Assembly (NCBI RefSeq): GCF_014926385.1
Contig: NZ_CP053291.1
Location: 496,001-560,000, forward strand
Reading direction: 5' to 3'
Length of the DNA: 64,000 bases
From: Trueperella pecoris
GTDB lineage: Bacteria > Actinomycetota > Actinomycetes > Actinomycetales > Actinomycetaceae
Below are positions 18,171-29,085 of the stretch, one piece after another; position 1 is the first letter of the stretch; every line of letters begins with the position of its first letter. The notes under the pieces were generated by a model. That model ran no database searches. It saw only the letters and a list, made by a program, of their open reading frames with translations, and was not told the DNA's origin. Position numbers and translations under genes: made by a program.

Positions 18171-21100
18171 ATGCACCGCATCTACGTCGAAAAGAAGCCC
18201 GCAGAACGCCTCGAGGCCGCCGCACTCGCCTCCGAACTACGCGACGTGCTTGGCCTGAGTATCGGCCAGGTGCGGGTGCTCAACCGCTACGACGTCGACG
18301 GCCTGACCGACGCCGAATTCGCCGCCGTCCTCCCCACGATCCTGTCCGAACCGCAGGTAGATGACACGTTCGCCTCGCTGGACGACGCCGGCCTGGCCGG
18401 TCACGTCTTCGCCGTCGAACCGCTGCCGGGCCAGTACGACCAGCGCGCCGATTCGGCCGCCCAATGCATCCAGATCCAGCTCGGCGGCCAACGCCCGGTG
18501 GTACGGGCGGCGAAGATCTACACCATCGAGGCCGACGCCGCCGCGCTCGCGGCCATCAAAAACTACGTCATCAACCCGGTCGAGGCGCGCGAGGGCACGC
18601 TTGCACGGCCGGAAAGCCTGGCAGGCGAGACGACGGCGCCGGACGGCGTCGTGAACGTAGAACTTGTGGGGAAAGATGACGCGGAGCTTGCACAGTTGCG
18701 GGTCGAGCTGGGCCTGGCGATGAGCGAGGCGGATTTGGCGATGCTGCGCGACTACTTCGCCACCGAGGGGCGTCAGCCGACCATGACCGAGGTGAAGGTG
18801 GTCGACACCTACTGGTCCGACCACTGCCGCCACACGACGTTCATGACCGTGCTTGACGAGGTGACGTTTGACAATCCACAGGTGGAGCAGTCCTACCAGA
18901 CCTATATCGACGCGCGCCGCGAACTGCGGCGTTCCAAGCCGATCACCCTCATGGACATGGCCACAATCGGTGCAAAGCTCCTCAAAGCGCGCGGAAAGCT
19001 TGCGCACGTGGACGAGTCCGAGGAGATCAACGCCTGTACGATTAAGGTCGATGCGAAGGTTGGCGGAAAGGCCGAGCCTTGGCTGGTGCTGTTCAAGAAC
19101 GAGACGCACAACCACCCCACCGAGATTGAGCCGTTCGGCGGAGCCGCCACCTGCATCGGCGGCGCGATCCGTGACCCGCTCTCCGGGCGCGGCTACGTTC
19201 ACGGGGCAATGCGCCTGACCGGCAGCGGCGACCCACGCACACCCCTGTCCGAGACCCTCGAAGGTAAGCTGCCCCAACGCGCGATCGCGCAGCGCGCGGC
19301 CGCCGGATACTCTTCGTATGGCAACCAGATCGGCCTGGCCACCGGCATCGTCGACGAGATCTACCATCCCGGCTACGTGGCCAAGCACATGGAACTCGGC
19401 GCCGTCGTGGCAGCCGCACCGGCGGAGCAGGTGCGCAGGGAGGCACCCCAGCCGGGCGACGTCGTGCTGCTCGTGGGCGGGGCGACCGGACGCGACGGCA
19501 TCGGCGGCGCCACCGGATCGTCGAAAACGCACACGGTGGAGTCGCTGACTAGCGCCGGTGCGGAAGTCCAGAAGGGCAACGCGCCCGAGGAACGCAAACT
19601 CCAGCGCCTGTTCCGTAACCCCGAGGCCGCGCTCCTCATCAAGCGCTGCAACGACTTCGGCGCGGGCGGCGTGGCCGTGGCGGTGGGCGAACTTACCGAC
19701 GGGCTGGATATCAACCTCGACGCCGTGCCCAAGAAGTACGAGGGGCTTGATGGGACCGAGATCGCGATCTCGGAGAGCCAGGAGCGCATGGCCGTGGTGG
19801 TCGAGGCCAGCGACGCAGAGCGCTTCATCGAGCTGGCCGCAACGGAGAATCTGGAAGCGACCGTCATCGCAACCGTGAGCGACTCTGGGCGGCTGCGCAT
19901 GTATTGGCGTGGCGAGCCGGTGGTGGACATCGCCCGCTCGTTCCTCGACACGAACGGAGCCGACCAGCACGCGAGCGCCGAGGTGGCGGCGTCGGGGGAT
20001 TGGGCGGCGACGCGGCTCGGGCGTACCGGCACGTTCGCCGAACGCCTAGCTGAGGTGGCCTGCGACCTCAACGTGGCCTCAAAGAAGGGACTTGCCGAAC
20101 GCTTCGACTCGACCGTGGGCGCGGGAACCGTCCTCATGCCCTTCGGAGGCTCGCTCCAAGCTACCCCGATTCAGGCGATGGCCCACCGCCTCCCGACCAG
20201 CGAAGAGACCGACGCCGTGTCCGTCATGTCATGGGGCTACAACCCGTACCTGAGCGAGGCAAGCCCCTTCCACGGCGCATATCTGGCCGTGGTCGAATCG
20301 GTGGCGAAGCTCGTGGCCACCGGCGCGAAGAGCGACGACGTCTACCTCTCCTTCCAAGAATACTTCGAGGGCCTCGGCCAGGACCCGGCCCGCTGGGGCA
20401 AGCCGGTGGCCGCCCTGCTCGGCGCGCTGGAAGCGCAGATCGGCCTGGGCGCCGGCGCGATTGGTGGCAAGGACTCGATGTCAGGCTCGTTTAACGAGCT
20501 GAGCGTGCCGCCCACGCTCGTCTCCTTCGCGCTCGCCGTGGACGAGGCTGGAAACATGGTACCCAACCAGTTCAAGGCTGTGGGCAACCGTGTCAGCCTG
20601 CTGCGCCCCCGCATCGCCGACGGCGGAGCGCTAGCTGGTCTGCCCGAACCTGAGTCCCTGCAGGCGGTATTTGCGCAGGTGACCGAGCTGCTACGCAGCG
20701 GCGCGGTGGTGAGCGCATACACGCCCTGCCGCGGCGGCGTGGCCGAGGCTGTGATGAAGATGGCCGCCGGCGAGGGCTTTGGCTTTGAATTCACCGGCGA
20801 GGTCGGCCTCGACTCGCTGTTCGACTACGCCTACGGCGCGTTCGTGCTCGAATGGGCCGAGGACGCTGAGGTTGCTGGCCAGGTGCTGGGCACGGTGAGC
20901 GCGGAAGGCTTCACCTGGCGCGGCGAAAGCGTGCCCAGTGCGGAGATCTTCACCCTCAATGCAAGCGTGCTCGACGACGTCTACCTCCGCCACGTAGATC
21001 AGCCAGGCCAGATTCCAGCAGGCCTACGCGGCGCCCTGACATCGCCAGGCGCTGAGAAGGTGTGTGGCGGGACGCGCCGCGAGCCCAAGGTTCCTCAGGG

Positions 21101-21920
21101 GAGGAAGGTAAGGCGCGCGGGCGGCGTCGTGAAGGCGCTCATCCCGGTATTCCCAGGCACGAATTGTGAATACGATACCGCGCGGGCCGTCGAGGCTGCG
21201 GGCGCGAAGGCGCACGTGTTCGTGGTGAAGAACCGCAGTGAAGACGACATCGCGCGGTCCGTGGAGGAATTCGCGGGCGCGCTCGCGGAGGCACAGATGC
21301 TCATCATTCCCGGGGGATTCTCGGGCGGCGACGAGCCGGACGGCTCGGCGAAGTTCATCACCTCGTTCCTGCGCAACGATGCGCTCACCGCCGGGGTGGA
21401 GGATCTCCTGGGCCGCGACGGCCTCATCCTCGGCATCTGCAACGGCTTCCAAGCGCTCGTTAAGCTGGGGCTTGTGCCCTATGGCAAGATTGTGGCGCCC
21501 GCCGCCGGGGCGCCGACGTTGACCTTCAACCGGATCGGGCGGCACCAGTCGGGTATCGTGCGGGTGCGGGTCGAGAATAATTCCAGCCCCTGGCTGGCCG
21601 GCGTCAAGCCGGGGGAGGTGTACTCGGTGCCGATCTCGCACGGCGAGGGGCGCTTCCACGTCTTAGACGCCGACCTGCAGGCGATGATCGAACGCGGCCA
21701 GATCGCCACGCAGTACGTGGATCTTGCATGCAATGCGACGATGGACATCACGGCCAACCCCAACGGTTCTGTTGCCGCGATCGAGGGCATCACCTCGCCC
21801 GACGGACGCGTGTTTGGCAAGATGGGCCACGCCGAACGCATCGGCTCAGGCCTCTACCGCAACGTGCCGGGCCGCTACGATATGCAGTTATTCGAGTCCG
21901 CGGTGGCATACCTGGGGTGA
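18171..21920 (+). CDS. purL: FGAM synthase, fused synthetase and glutaminase (PurLQ)
   Basis: A single 1249-residue chain carrying both the PurL synthetase and the PurQ glutaminase. The N-terminus MHRIYVEKKPAE and the body (VKVVDTYWSDHCRHTTF, FKNETHNHPTEIEPFGGAATC) match the large clade-II PurL of bifidobacteria and clostridia, so no purS is needed. The glutaminase begins near residue 986 (LIPVFPGTNCEYDTA), with the nucleophile about C1090 in LGICNGFQALV and a C-terminal HGEGRF. The linker (about 955-985) is basic, poorly conserved, and contains a one-mismatch copy of the dispersed 11-mer; an exact copy lies in an earlier linker at 18642. Confidence 0.94.
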   Translation: MHRIYVEKKPAERLEAAALASELRDVLGLSIGQVRVLNRYDVDGLTDAEFAAVLPTILSEPQVDDTFASLDDAGLAGHVFAVEPLPGQYDQRADSAAQCIQIQLGGQRPVVRAAKIYTIEADAAALAAIKNYVINPVEAREGTLARPESLAGETTAPDGVVNVELVGKDDAELAQLRVELGLAMSEADLAMLRDYFATEGRQPTMTEVKVVDTYWSDHCRHTTFMTVLDEVTFDNPQVEQSYQTYIDARRELRRSKPITLMDMATIGAKLLKARGKLAHVDESEEINACTIKVDAKVGGKAEPWLVLFKNETHNHPTEIEPFGGAATCIGGAIRDPLSGRGYVHGAMRLTGSGDPRTPLSETLEGKLPQRAIAQRAAAGYSSYGNQIGLATGIVDEIYHPGYVAKHMELGAVVAAAPAEQVRREAPQPGDVVLLVGGATGRDGIGGATGSSKTHTVESLTSAGAEVQKGNAPEERKLQRLFRNPEAALLIKRCNDFGAGGVAVAVGELTDGLDINLDAVPKKYEGLDGTEIAISESQERMAVVVEASDAERFIELAATENLEATVIATVSDSGRLRMYWRGEPVVDIARSFLDTNGADQHASAEVAASGDWAATRLGRTGTFAERLAEVACDLNVASKKGLAERFDSTVGAGTVLMPFGGSLQATPIQAMAHRLPTSEETDAVSVMSWGYNPYLSEASPFHGAYLAVVESVAKLVATGAKSDDVYLSFQEYFEGLGQDPARWGKPVAALLGALEAQIGLGAGAIGGKDSMSGSFNELSVPPTLVSFALAVDEAGNMVPNQFKAVGNRVSLLRPRIADGGALAGLPEPESLQAVFAQVTELLRSGAVVSAYTPCRGGVAEAVMKMAAGEGFGFEFTGEVGLDSLFDYAYGAFVLEWAEDAEVAGQVLGTVSAEGFTWRGESVPSAEIFTLNASVLDDVYLRHVDQPGQIPAGLRGALTSPGAEKVCGGTRREPKVPQGRKVRRAGGVVKALIPVFPGTNCEYDTARAVEAAGAKAHVFVVKNRSEDDIARSVEEFAGALAEAQMLIIPGGFSGGDEPDGSAKFITSFLRNDALTAGVEDLLGRDGLILGICNGFQALVKLGLVPYGKIVAPAAGAPTLTFNRIGRHQSGIVRVRVENNSSPWLAGVKPGEVYSVPISHGEGRFHVLDADLQAMIERGQIATQYVDLACNATMDITANPNGSVAAIEGITSPDGRVFGKMGHAERIGSGLYRNVPGRYDMQLFESAVAYLG
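18642..18655 (+). repeat. Dispersed 11-mer, copy 6 (inside purL linker)
   Basis: GACGGCGTCGTGAA is translated as DGVVN in the linker between the N-terminal region and the synthetase core of PurL. Confidence 0.75.
21121..21133 (+). repeat. Degenerate 11-mer at the PurL-PurQ junction
   Basis: GCGGCGTCGTGAA differs from the repeat by one base within ACGGCGTCGT and marks the exact start of the glutaminase domain (GGVVKALIPVF). Confidence 0.45.
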
Positions 21921-21969
21921 GGGCTGGCCGGCGGTGCCGTTCATCGGGGCGTGCGACAGCCGAGGTTGT

Positions 21970-22266
21970 CTACGAGGCGCGGCTACGGCGTCGTTCCCTC
22001 GCCAAACGGTTACGCTCTTCCTCGGACAACCCGCCCCACACGCCGTAAGGCTCGTTGTGGGTGAGGGCGTATTCGCGGCACTGATCAAGAACCGGGCAAG
22101 TCTGGCAAATGCGCTTCGCGCGCTCGATGCGGCGCCGACGCGGGCCGCCACGCTCGCCCTCGGGGTGGAAGAAGAATTCAGGGTCCATCGTGTTACACGA
22201 TCCGAGAGCCTGCCAGTCCCAATAGTCGACGAGCGCTCCCTGCACATCCTTAATGTGAGCTACCAC
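21970..22266 (-). CDS. whiB3: WhiB3-like iron-sulfur transcription factor
   Basis: WhiB-family regulator, 98 residues from the GTG at 22266, chosen because AAGGGAG lies 5 nt upstream and this gives the usual WhiB3 length; a longer frame is open to 22329. The four [4Fe-4S] ligands are C24, C54, C57 and C63. The stretches MDPEFFFHPEGERG and EPYGVWGGLSEEER closely match mycobacterial WhiB3, a redox-responsive regulator that binds the primary sigma factor. The C-terminal basic tail RERRRSRAS is the likely DNA-contact part and contains a 10-mer remnant of the dispersed repeat (21985-21994). Confidence 0.88.
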   Translation of the reverse strand: MVAHIKDVQGALVDYWDWQALGSCNTMDPEFFFHPEGERGGPRRRRIERAKRICQTCPVLDQCREYALTHNEPYGVWGGLSEEERNRLARERRRSRAS

Positions 22267-22465
22267 GGTCACTCCCTTACGTGCCATCAGCGACCCGGGC
22301 GGTGCCCATCGACGCTGATATGGCTTCATTCAAATCCTCACATGACATTACCTCAACAGATCATAATTTGGAATAGTGCAAAATCACTCATCGATTTTGT
22401 CCAGATAGCGAGCCAATAGGGGGTATCCCTCATGAGACGGGCTACGAAATGGCTGACGGCAGACA

Positions 22466-23980
<1,515 letters not shown>

Positions 23981-23987
23981 GGGCGGG

Positions 23988-24005
23988 CCCCGGGGTGGCC
24001 CGGGG
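23988..24005 (+). terminator. guaB hairpin terminator
   Basis: CCCCGGG, loop GTGG, CCCGGGG, starting 8 nt after the stop and followed by TTCTG. Confidence 0.6.
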
Positions 24006-24217
24006 TTCTGCTTGCCGCGGGTGCCTGCGTTGTCGCGGGCGCCTGGCTGCCCCGGGCGCCTGGCTGCTGCCGCTGTATTAAGCTGGTCGAGACCCTATTA
24101 AAGTGGCGTAGGTTACTACAGCGGCGGTCAGCTTACTACAGCGCCGGCGAGTGGCAGCGCCGCCGGCGGATGGTGCCGCAGGCGAGTGGCAGTGCCGCCG
24201 CCCCGGCGTCGTGATCC
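24006..24217. repeat. Degenerate direct repeats between convergent genes
   Basis: About 210 nt without a gene. It holds short direct repeats: GGGCGCCTGGCTGCC twice, TTACTACAGCG twice, and GCGAGTGGCAG followed by GCCGCC twice. Near 24201-24213 a CCCGGCGTCGTGA resembles the dispersed 11-mer with two changes. Confidence 0.5.
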
Positions 24218-24958
24218 CTAGAAAAGAGTGAGCGGGCCGTCGGAATCATCCGTATCATCTGGCTCAGCTGCCAGTGTGGCAACAGGCCAGCCCCGCGGCT
24301 CGTCCTTGGAGCGGGGGAACTTGCGGGAAATGAAGTCCATGAAGTTGTTGTAGGCGGCGAGCTGGTCGTTCATCAGGACGTCGAGGGGAGCGTCGGCGAG
24401 CGCGGGGTATTTTTCCAGAATCTTGTTCAAAACGCGCAGCGTCATCCGCACGTCGCCCTCAGCCTCGTGGAAAGTCTCGTCGGCGGGGACGCCATAGTGC
24501 CGGGCGATGCTTTCGAGGTTGCGCTTGCCTCGCCGGTAGCGATCCACGTGGCGATCGAGGAAATACGGGTCGATGACGGGGAAAATGTCCCCGCCGAGGC
24601 GGCCGGCGAGGGTCGGCAGGCCGTGCCGGGCGAGTTCATTTTCGAGCAAGGAAAAATCAAACGACGCGTTATAGGCGACGACCGGGTTACCTGCCGCCAT
24701 GTGCCGAGCCAGGACCTGGGCAACCTCCTCGAGCACGTCGCGGATCGGGCGCCCTTCCGCACGGGCACGCTCGGTGGTGATACCGTGAACGGCTGAGGCG
24801 TATTCGGGAATCTCCACCCCGGGGTCCGCCATCCACGTGTAGCGTTCTTCGCTATCTCCATCTCTAATGATCACGGCGGCGGTGACGAGCCGGTCCGTGA
24901 GAACATTGACGCCGGTCGTTTCAGTATCGAAGCCGGCCCGGGGAAGGGAAGTCCACAT
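24218..24958 (-). CDS. DEDDh 3'-5' exonuclease (DnaQ-like)
   Basis: A 246-residue protein with the DnaQ exonuclease fold. Motif I is GFDTETTGV (D11, E13), motif II NASFDFSLLENEL, and motif III HEAEGDVRMTLRVL, giving the DEDDh metal site. It lacks the polymerase-binding parts of replicative epsilon, and is therefore likely a stand-alone repair or RNA-processing nuclease such as those seen in many actinobacteria. It sits alone between convergent guaB and divergent guaB3. Confidence 0.87.
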   Translation of the reverse strand: MWTSLPRAGFDTETTGVNVLTDRLVTAAVIIRDGDSEERYTWMADPGVEIPEYASAVHGITTERARAEGRPIRDVLEEVAQVLARHMAAGNPVVAYNASFDFSLLENELARHGLPTLAGRLGGDIFPVIDPYFLDRHVDRYRRGKRNLESIARHYGVPADETFHEAEGDVRMTLRVLNKILEKYPALADAPLDVLMNDQLAAYNNFMDFISRKFPRSKDEPRGWPVATLAAEPDDTDDSDGPLTLF

Positions 24959-25061
24959 ATCAACTCCTTGAGGTCATCTTCTTCAGTCTAAAGCGCCCCT
25001 CCGACATTCCAAAGCCCTCCGACATTCCAAAGCGCCCCGACGGCGACGGCCGCGCGTCCGG

Positions 25062-25076
25062 TAGTCTTAAGACGTG
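25062..25076 (+). promoter_or_regulatory. Leaderless promoter of guaB3
   Basis: TAGTCT (in GGTAGTCT, 25062-25067), 6 nt, then GTG at 25074, with no ribosome site. Same geometry as guaA and guaB. Confidence 0.6.
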
Positions 25077-26186
25077 AGTGAAACGGAAATTGGTCGCGGC
25101 AAGCGCGCACGTGTTGGCTATTCGTTCGATGACATCTCGGTTGTTCCCTCGCGTCGTACGCGCGATGCTGCTGATGTGTCCATCTCCTGGCAGTTCGATG
25201 CATCGCTGTTGGACATCCCGATCATGTCTGCCCCGATGGACTCGGTGACCTCCCCGGCGACAGCCATTCAGATTGGCAAATTGGGCGGCGTCGGTGTGCT
25301 TGATCTCGAAGGGCTATGGACTCGTTACGAGGATCCCGAACCGATTTTTGATCGTATTGCGGCCGAGCCGGCCAAGAGTGCCACCGCGCTCATGCAGGAG
25401 GTTTACAGTGAGCCGATCAAGGATGAGCTGATTGTTGAGCGGCTGGCGCAGATCCGCAATTCGGGTCAGATCGTGGCGGGTGCCCTTTCCCCTCAGCGCA
25501 CCCAGGAGCATTGGCGGACGGTGGTCAATGCTGGGGTGGACCTTTTCGTTATTCGAGGCACGACGGTTTCGGCCGAGCACGTTTCGTCGAATCGTGAGCC
25601 GCTCAATCTCAAGCGCTTCATTTACGAGCTTGACGTCCCGGTTATCGTTGGCGGTGCGGCGTCGTACACGGCGGCCCTGCACCTGATGCGTACGGGTGCG
25701 GCCGGTGTCTTGGCGGGCTTCGGCGGCGGGGCGACGACGGCGAATCGCCGCACGGTTGGTGTGGCCGTCCCCATGGCGACGACGGTTGCGGACGTGGCTG
25801 CCGCGCGTCGTGAATATATGGACGAGACTGGTGGGCGCTATGTGCACGTGATCGCCGACGGCCAGATTTCGACGTCGGGGGACCTGGTGAAGGCGTTCGC
25901 GTGCGGCGCGGACGGGGTCATGCTGGGTACGGCACTTGCGCGTTCGGCCGAGGCGCCGGGTAAGGGCTTCCACTGGGGTGCAGAGGTCTTCCACAAGAGC
26001 CTTCCGCGCGGGGAGCGGGTTCATGTGGGGACGCGAGCGCCGCTTGAGAAGATCATTTGTGGCCCGTCGGTGTCGGCTGATGGGCAGACGAATTTCACGG
26101 GCGCCTTGCGTCACGCGATGGCGATGACGGGCTACCTGGATTTGAAGGAGTTCCAGCGCGTTCAGGTGTCCGTCGGCAGGATGTAG
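25074..26186 (+). CDS. guaB3: GuaB3-type IMP dehydrogenase paralogue
   Basis: A 370-residue IMPDH/GMPR-family barrel without CBS domains, matching the actinobacterial GuaB3 group (start [25 protein letters not shown]). Barrel motifs [43 protein letters not shown] are intact. At the catalytic loop it reads [17 protein letters not shown] (about residue 217 on), with no cysteine where guaB has GSICTT. It therefore may not be a normal IMP dehydrogenase; a regulatory or alternative nucleotide role is possible. Confidence 0.85.
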   Translation: MSETEIGRGKRARVGYSFDDISVVPSRRTRDAADVSISWQFDASLLDIPIMSAPMDSVTSPATAIQIGKLGGVGVLDLEGLWTRYEDPEPIFDRIAAEPAKSATALMQEVYSEPIKDELIVERLAQIRNSGQIVAGALSPQRTQEHWRTVVNAGVDLFVIRGTTVSAEHVSSNREPLNLKRFIYELDVPVIVGGAASYTAALHLMRTGAAGVLAGFGGGATTANRRTVGVAVPMATTVADVAAARREYMDETGGRYVHVIADGQISTSGDLVKAFACGADGVMLGTALARSAEAPGKGFHWGAEVFHKSLPRGERVHVGTRAPLEKIICGPSVSADGQTNFTGALRHAMAMTGYLDLKEFQRVQVSVGRM

Positions 26187-26188
26187 TT

Positions 26189-26202
26189 TTCACGACGCCG
26201 TC
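26189..26202 (-). repeat. Dispersed 11-mer, copy 7
   Basis: Minus-strand GACGGCGTCGTGAA followed there by AA, starting 3 nt after the guaB3 stop. Its flank equals that of copy 2 (GTGAAAAC). Confidence 0.8.
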
Positions 26203-26289
26203 CTCTCAGCTCCCAGCGCAAGCCCTCCCTTTCTCGCCCCGAGCGTGCAAAACTGGAACGTATCTAGTTTTAGTTTCAAAGGAGTGGCG

Positions 26290-27675
26290 ATGACTGAGTA
26301 CCGTGTTGAGCACGACACGATGGGCGAGGTGAAGGTGCCGCGCGAGGCTCTTTACCGCGCACAGACGCAGCGCGCGGTTGAGAATTTCCCGATCTCGGGC
26401 AAGCGATTGACGCCCGCCCATATTCAAGCGCTTGCGCAGATTAAGAGGGCGGCGGCGATTGCCAACCACGAGCTCGGAGTCGTGGACGAGGAGCGTAAGA
26501 ACGCTATTGTGGCGGCGGCAGACGAGGTAATTGCCGGGCTGCATGAGGACCAGTTCCCGATTGACGTCTTCCAGACGGGTTCGGGAACGAGCTCGAACAT
26601 GAACGTTAACGAGGTGATCTCGACTCTTGCTTCGCGGGAGGACCTTCCCATCCATCCCAACGATCACGTCAACGCTTCGCAATCGTCGAATGATGTCTTT
26701 CCGTCGTCGATCCATATCGCTGCGCTTGCGGCTTTGCGTGAGCACTTGTTACCAAAGCTTGAAGGGCTGGCGCAGTCCTTGGAGAAGAAGGCGGAGGAGT
26801 GGAAGGACGTCGTTACGTCGGGGCGCACGCACCTCATGGATGCCACCCCGATCACACTGGGGCAAGAATTTTCAGGCTTCGCGCAGCAGGTGCGCTATGG
26901 GATCGCGCGCGTGCAGGCTACGCAGGGGCGCTTGGCCGAGCTCCCGCTCGGCGGGACGGCCGTGGGGACCGGCATTAACACGCCCGCGGGTTTCTCTGAG
27001 CGAGTCATTGAGCTCATCGCCGAGCACATGGGGTTGCCATTCGTGGAGGCCGCCAATCACTTTGAAGCGCAGGCGGCGCAGGACTCGTTGGTTGAGACGT
27101 CGGGGGCGTTGCGGGTTCTTGCGGTGTCACTGGTGAAGATCGCCAACGATTTGCGGTGGATGGGATCCGGCCCGCGTGCGGGCATCGGCGAGATTCATCT
27201 TCCCGATCTCCAGCCGGGTTCGTCGATCATGCCTGGCAAGGTGAACCCGGTTATTCCTGAGGCGACCGTCCAGGTGGCCGCCCAGGTGATTGGCAACGAC
27301 GCCGCCATCGCGTTCGCCGGTTCGCAGGGCAACTTCAATTTGCTGGTCATGCTGCCGGTGATGGCACAGAATCTCCTGGAATCGATCGAGATCTTGGGCA
27401 ATGTGGCGCAGGCACTGGCCACGAAGACGGTTGACGGGCTGGTGGCAAACGAGGAGCGCTGCTTGGCGCTCGCCGAGTCGTCGCCATCGATCGTGACCCC
27501 GCTCAATCGCTACATCGGCTATGAGAACGCGGCGAAGATTGCCAAGCACTCGGTCAAGGAGAACATCACGGTCAAGCAAGCCGCGATCGATCTCGGTTTC
27601 GTCGAGCGGGGCGAGATCGATGAGGAGACGCTGAACAAGGCGCTCGACGTGACCACGATGGTCGGGGAGCGCTGA
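26290..27675 (+). CDS. fumC: Class II fumarase
   Basis: A 461-residue fumarate hydratase interconverting fumarate and malate. It begins [14 protein letters not shown], typical for FumC, and carries the superfamily signature [12 protein letters not shown], with the active-site regions [15 protein letters not shown] and [17 protein letters not shown]. The start is the ATG at 26290 behind AAAGGAGTGGCG; an in-frame ATG at 26245 would add 15 residues without a ribosome site. It links SDH and malate dehydrogenase from this window. Confidence 0.95.
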   Translation: MTEYRVEHDTMGEVKVPREALYRAQTQRAVENFPISGKRLTPAHIQALAQIKRAAAIANHELGVVDEERKNAIVAAADEVIAGLHEDQFPIDVFQTGSGTSSNMNVNEVISTLASREDLPIHPNDHVNASQSSNDVFPSSIHIAALAALREHLLPKLEGLAQSLEKKAEEWKDVVTSGRTHLMDATPITLGQEFSGFAQQVRYGIARVQATQGRLAELPLGGTAVGTGINTPAGFSERVIELIAEHMGLPFVEAANHFEAQAAQDSLVETSGALRVLAVSLVKIANDLRWMGSGPRAGIGEIHLPDLQPGSSIMPGKVNPVIPEATVQVAAQVIGNDAAIAFAGSQGNFNLLVMLPVMAQNLLESIEILGNVAQALATKTVDGLVANEERCLALAESSPSIVTPLNRYIGYENAAKIAKHSVKENITVKQAAIDLGFVERGEIDEETLNKALDVTTMVGER

Positions 27676-27721
27676 ATGGACGATTCCGATCGGCAGGTTT
27701 GCTAAGAGCTGGTTGAACCGC

Positions 27722-27753
27722 AGGGGCCCAGGGCACGATTGCCCTGGGCCCCT
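27722..27753 (+). terminator. fumC terminator
   Basis: A perfect 14-bp stem AGGGGCCCAGGGCA / TGCCCTGGGCCCCT with loop CGAT, 46 nt after the stop. Confidence 0.9.
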
Positions 27754-27756
27754 CTA

Positions 27757-27815
27757 CTCAGGGTATGAAAGTTCTGCATCCCTGATCGCACTCAGGGTTG
27801 AGTCATTCTCAGGGT
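27757..27815. repeat. Three CTCAGGGT repeats phased on 17 bp
   Basis: CTCAGGGT occurs at 27757, 27791 and 27808, with start distances of 34 and 17. They lie upstream of the padR operator and could be activator half-sites. Confidence 0.45.
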
Positions 27816-27827
27816 GGATACGCTCGA

Positions 27828-27886
27828 CTATTCATTCAGTGACTAGTTGGGGTAGTCTGAGGAGGAACTACTCGCTGAGTGAATAG
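27828..27886. promoter_or_regulatory. Operator/promoter of the PadR-ABC cassette
   Basis: Two 21-nt arms, 27828-27848 and 27866-27886, are inverted copies with three mismatches; their core words are CTATTCATTCAG and CTGAGTGAATAG. A -10 like TAGTCT (27853-27858, in GGTAGTCT) lies between them. The second arm ends 9 nt before the padR ATG. PadR regulators normally repress their own operon through such dyads. Confidence 0.72.
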
Positions 27887-27895
27887 AGAGGGTTG

Positions 27896-28450
27896 ATGAG
27901 TACGCAATTCGCCGTCCTTGGCCTGCTCGCCAAGGAACCGAACTACGGCTACGAGCTCAAAAAGATGTACGACGATCTTTTCGCTGGGGACAAGCCCATT
28001 CTCCCCGGCCAGCTCTACGCCATCCTAGGGCGTCTCGCCCGTGACGCCGCGATCACCAAAATCGACGACACTGGTATATCCGGCGGACCGGAACGCACGC
28101 GCTACGCCGTCACCGACGTCGGACACGAGCGCCTTCTCGCTTGGCTGCGCCAACCCGAGGCTCCGGCTCCCACGCTCCAAGCCACCCTCTACATGAAGGT
28201 CATCCTCGCGCTCATGCTCGACGGCGACGCGGCTCCCTTCATCCACGACCAGAAGGTAGCCCACCTCGCCCGCATGCGAGAACTCGTCGCCCGGCGTCGT
28301 CGGGCAGCGCTCGCCGAACGCATCCTGCTCGACAACGCTATTTTCCACATCGAGGCCGACATCCGCTGGATGGACATGACCGCCAGCCGCCTCACTCACC
28401 TGAAGGAAGAACTATGGAACACGACATCATCCTCGAAGCCCGAAGCCTAA
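27896..28450 (+). CDS. PadR-family transcriptional regulator
   Basis: A 184-residue winged-helix repressor. The N-terminal PadR domain is clear (FAVLGLLAKEPNYGYELKKMYDD, then GQLYAILGRLARD), with a C-terminal helical dimerisation region (PTLQATLYMKVILALMLDG...). Start ATG at 27896 behind GAGAGGG; TTG 27893 is an alternative. Its end overlaps the ABC ATPase gene by 37 nt, and such PadR-ABC cassettes usually sense a toxic or antibiotic compound exported or resisted by the ABC pair. Confidence 0.88.
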   Translation: MSTQFAVLGLLAKEPNYGYELKKMYDDLFAGDKPILPGQLYAILGRLARDAAITKIDDTGISGGPERTRYAVTDVGHERLLAWLRQPEAPAPTLQATLYMKVILALMLDGDAAPFIHDQKVAHLARMRELVARRRRAALAERILLDNAIFHIEADIRWMDMTASRLTHLKEELWNTTSSSKPEA

Positions 28451-29085
28451 AGAAGGCATTCGGCCGCACCGAAGCCATGCGCGGCATCGACCTCAACGTG
28501 GAACGAGGCGAAATCCTCGCCATCATGGGGCCTTCCGGCTCCGGAAAATCCACCCTCCTGCACGCACTCGCTGCCATCGAGCGCCCCGACGACGGCACAG
28601 TATTCTTCAACGGCGTACGCATCGACAGCCTTTCCGACGCCGAGCGCACCATCCTCCGCCGCACCAAGTTCGGCTTCGTATTCCAGTTCGGGCAACTCGT
28701 GCCCGAACTGACGGCGCTGGACAATGTCATGGTGCCCCTCATGCTCGGCGGCGTGCGTAAGGGCGAAGCTGTACGGCGGGCTAAGGAATGGCTAGCGCGC
28801 GTCGGCCTAGCCGACCGAGCCGAGCTCCTGCCCGGCCAACTCTCCGGCGGTGAAGCCCAGCGTGTGGCTATCGCCCGCTCGCTCATCATCCGCCCCGAGA
28901 TACTGTTTGCCGACGAACCGACCGGCGCCCTCGATTCCTTCAACTCCGAGCAGGTCATGGAGATGATCGTCCAGCTCGCTCGTGCAGAAGGCTTGACGGT
29001 CGTCATGGTCACCCACGAACCCATGATCGCCGCCTTCGCTGACCGAGAGATAGTGGTACGTGACGGCCGAATCGAGGCACAATGA
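28414..29085 (+). CDS. ABC transporter ATP-binding protein (LolD/MacB type)
   Basis: A 223-residue ATPase. Walker A GPSGSGKST, Q-loop VFQFGQLVPELTALDNV, signature LSGGEAQRVAIARSL, Walker B ILFADEPTGALD and switch VTHEP are all intact. The start ATG at 28414 follows AAGGAAGAACT and overlaps the end of padR. It overlaps the permease gene by 4 nt. LolD/MacB-type ATPases power FtsX-like permeases that move peptides, lipids or drugs mechanically rather than through a channel. Confidence 0.93.
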   Translation: MEHDIILEARSLKKAFGRTEAMRGIDLNVERGEILAIMGPSGSGKSTLLHALAAIERPDDGTVFFNGVRIDSLSDAERTILRRTKFGFVFQFGQLVPELTALDNVMVPLMLGGVRKGEAVRRAKEWLARVGLADRAELLPGQLSGGEAQRVAIARSLIIRPEILFADEPTGALDSFNSEQVMEMIVQLARAEGLTVVMVTHEPMIAAFADREIVVRDGRIEAQ

